Assembly (NCBI RefSeq): GCF_014192275.1
Contig: NZ_JACHXR010000004.1
Coordinates: forward strand, 293,343-357,342
Direction: 5' to 3'
Length of the DNA: 64,000 nt
DNA from: Halomonas stenophila
GTDB taxonomy: Bacteria; Pseudomonadota; Gammaproteobacteria; Pseudomonadales; Halomonadaceae
Of the stretch, positions 63,393 through 64,000 are shown one piece after another; position 1 is the first letter of the stretch, and each line of letters opens with the position of its first letter. The notes beneath the pieces were generated by a model. It was not told the origin of the DNA, ran no database searches, and saw only the letters and a program-made list of their open reading frames with translations. The position numbers and the translations under genes were made by a program.

Positions 63393-64000
63393 ATGTTCCA
63401 GCTCACCCGCAGCATCACCTGGCAGGCGCTGACGCGCCTGCAGGCCGACACCGCCGGCGACCGCATCCACGACTACTTCGCCGCCGACCCGAAGCGCTTC
63501 GACAAGATGAGCCTGCGCGTCGGCGGGCTCTTCCTCGACTACTCCAAGCATCTCATCTCCGATGCCGTGCTCGACACCCTCCTCGAGCTCGCCGACCACT
63601 CGGCGCTGGTGCAGCGCCGCGCCCAGATGTTCTCCGGCGACATCATCAACGTCACCGAGGACCGCCCGGTGCTGCACACCGCCCTGCGCAACCTCGGCGA
63701 GGGCCCGCTGATGGTCGACGGCCAGGACGTGATGCCCGAGATCCACCGCACCCGCGAGCAGATCCAGCGCTTCTCCGAGGCGGTGCGCAGCGGCGAGTGG
63801 AAGGGCCACAGCGGCCAGCGCATCCGCGACGTGGTCAACATCGGCATCGGCGGCTCCGACCTCGGCCCCAACATGGCCTGCCGGGCGCTGCTCAAGCACC
63901 GTCACCCCGAGCTCAACTTCCACTTCGTCTCCAACGTCGACGGCACCCATATCCAGAAGGTGCTGTCGCGCCTCGACCCGGCCACCACCCTGTTCATCGT
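63393..64000 (+). CDS. pgi: glucose-6-phosphate isomerase, partial
   Basis: The start MFQLTRSITW follows GGAGGAGAACCCC. The visible 202 residues include DRPVLHTALRN and VVNIGIGGSDLGPNM, the Pgi signature region. The gene runs off the window end. It interconverts glucose-6- and fructose-6-phosphate and so links the glucose and fructose routes in this block. Confidence 0.95.
   Translation, partial: MFQLTRSITWQALTRLQADTAGDRIHDYFAADPKRFDKMSLRVGGLFLDYSKHLISDAVLDTLLELADHSALVQRRAQMFSGDIINVTEDRPVLHTALRNLGEGPLMVDGQDVMPEIHRTREQIQRFSEAVRSGEWKGHSGQRIRDVVNIGIGGSDLGPNMACRALLKHRHPELNFHFVSNVDGTHIQKVLSRLDPATTLFI

Overview
The window looks like a chromosome segment of a moderately halophilic gammaproteobacterium, most likely Halomonas or a close relative. 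This is an inference from gene order and style: GC-rich genes with many G/C third positions, the block surE-pcm-nlpD-rpoS with truD, ispF, ispD and ftsB, an Entner-Doudoroff/fructose-PTS block with its own Cra-type repressor, and an LpxL-type acyltransferase. No rRNA, tRNA or CRISPR array was seen.

Region 1 (1-22.45 kb) is accessory DNA. It holds three DUF2384-type antitoxin-like genes without toxin partners, a LexA-boxed umuDC operon, an exonuclease/endonuclease/phosphatase-family nuclease, an SRAP protein, a gene frameshifted by an 8-bp tandem duplication, a 74-bp tandem repeat array beside a gene relic, and an AlbA_2 (Schlafen-type) protein. AT-rich genes at 9.8-11.8 kb are separated by inverted repeats that read as integron attC sites; no integron integrase is in the window. 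These genes include a HEPN-like protein. Next come a compact three-gene operon (HNH nuclease, unknown protein, minimal nucleotidyltransferase), a protein built of four 23-residue repeats, and the remains of a BREX system (frameshifted brxA, chimeric brxB). The region ends with three overlapping tyrosine recombinase genes plus a small coiled-coil gene, directly beside ettA.

Region 2 (24.2-38.3 kb), almost all on the minus strand, is a copper and periplasmic thiol-redox/cytochrome-assembly cluster. It contains a c-type cytochrome, an Asp-box propeller protein, two CcdA proteins, TlpA- and DsbE-like thioredoxins, DUF411, Sco1, a Met-rich peptide, a DsbD alpha-like domain, SafE/TauE and TVP38 membrane proteins, a second-type Lgt, the CopA P-type ATPase with a coupled 44-residue membrane peptide, and two MerR regulators. 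Three promoters have the 19-bp spacer typical of MerR control. The cluster ends in a scar where a merR fragment abuts a decapitated DUF2254 gene.

Region 3 (39-50 kb) is core: a DUF1328 peptide, lpxL-like acyltransferase, alr, rpoS, nlpD, a DUF368 undecaprenyl-phosphate flippase inserted between nlpD and pcm, surE, truD, ispF, ispD, ftsB and a DUF482 protein.

Region 4 (50-64 kb) is central sugar metabolism: edd, glk, a hexose-6-phosphate mutarotase, an aldo/keto reductase, fructokinase, a Cra/FruR-type repressor, fruB-fruK-fruA and the start of pgi. Together they feed glucose and fructose into the Entner-Doudoroff and fructose-1-phosphate routes. Small mobile repeats (a 166-bp MITE-like element, a REP-like pair) have landed exactly at gene ends here and supply stop codons.
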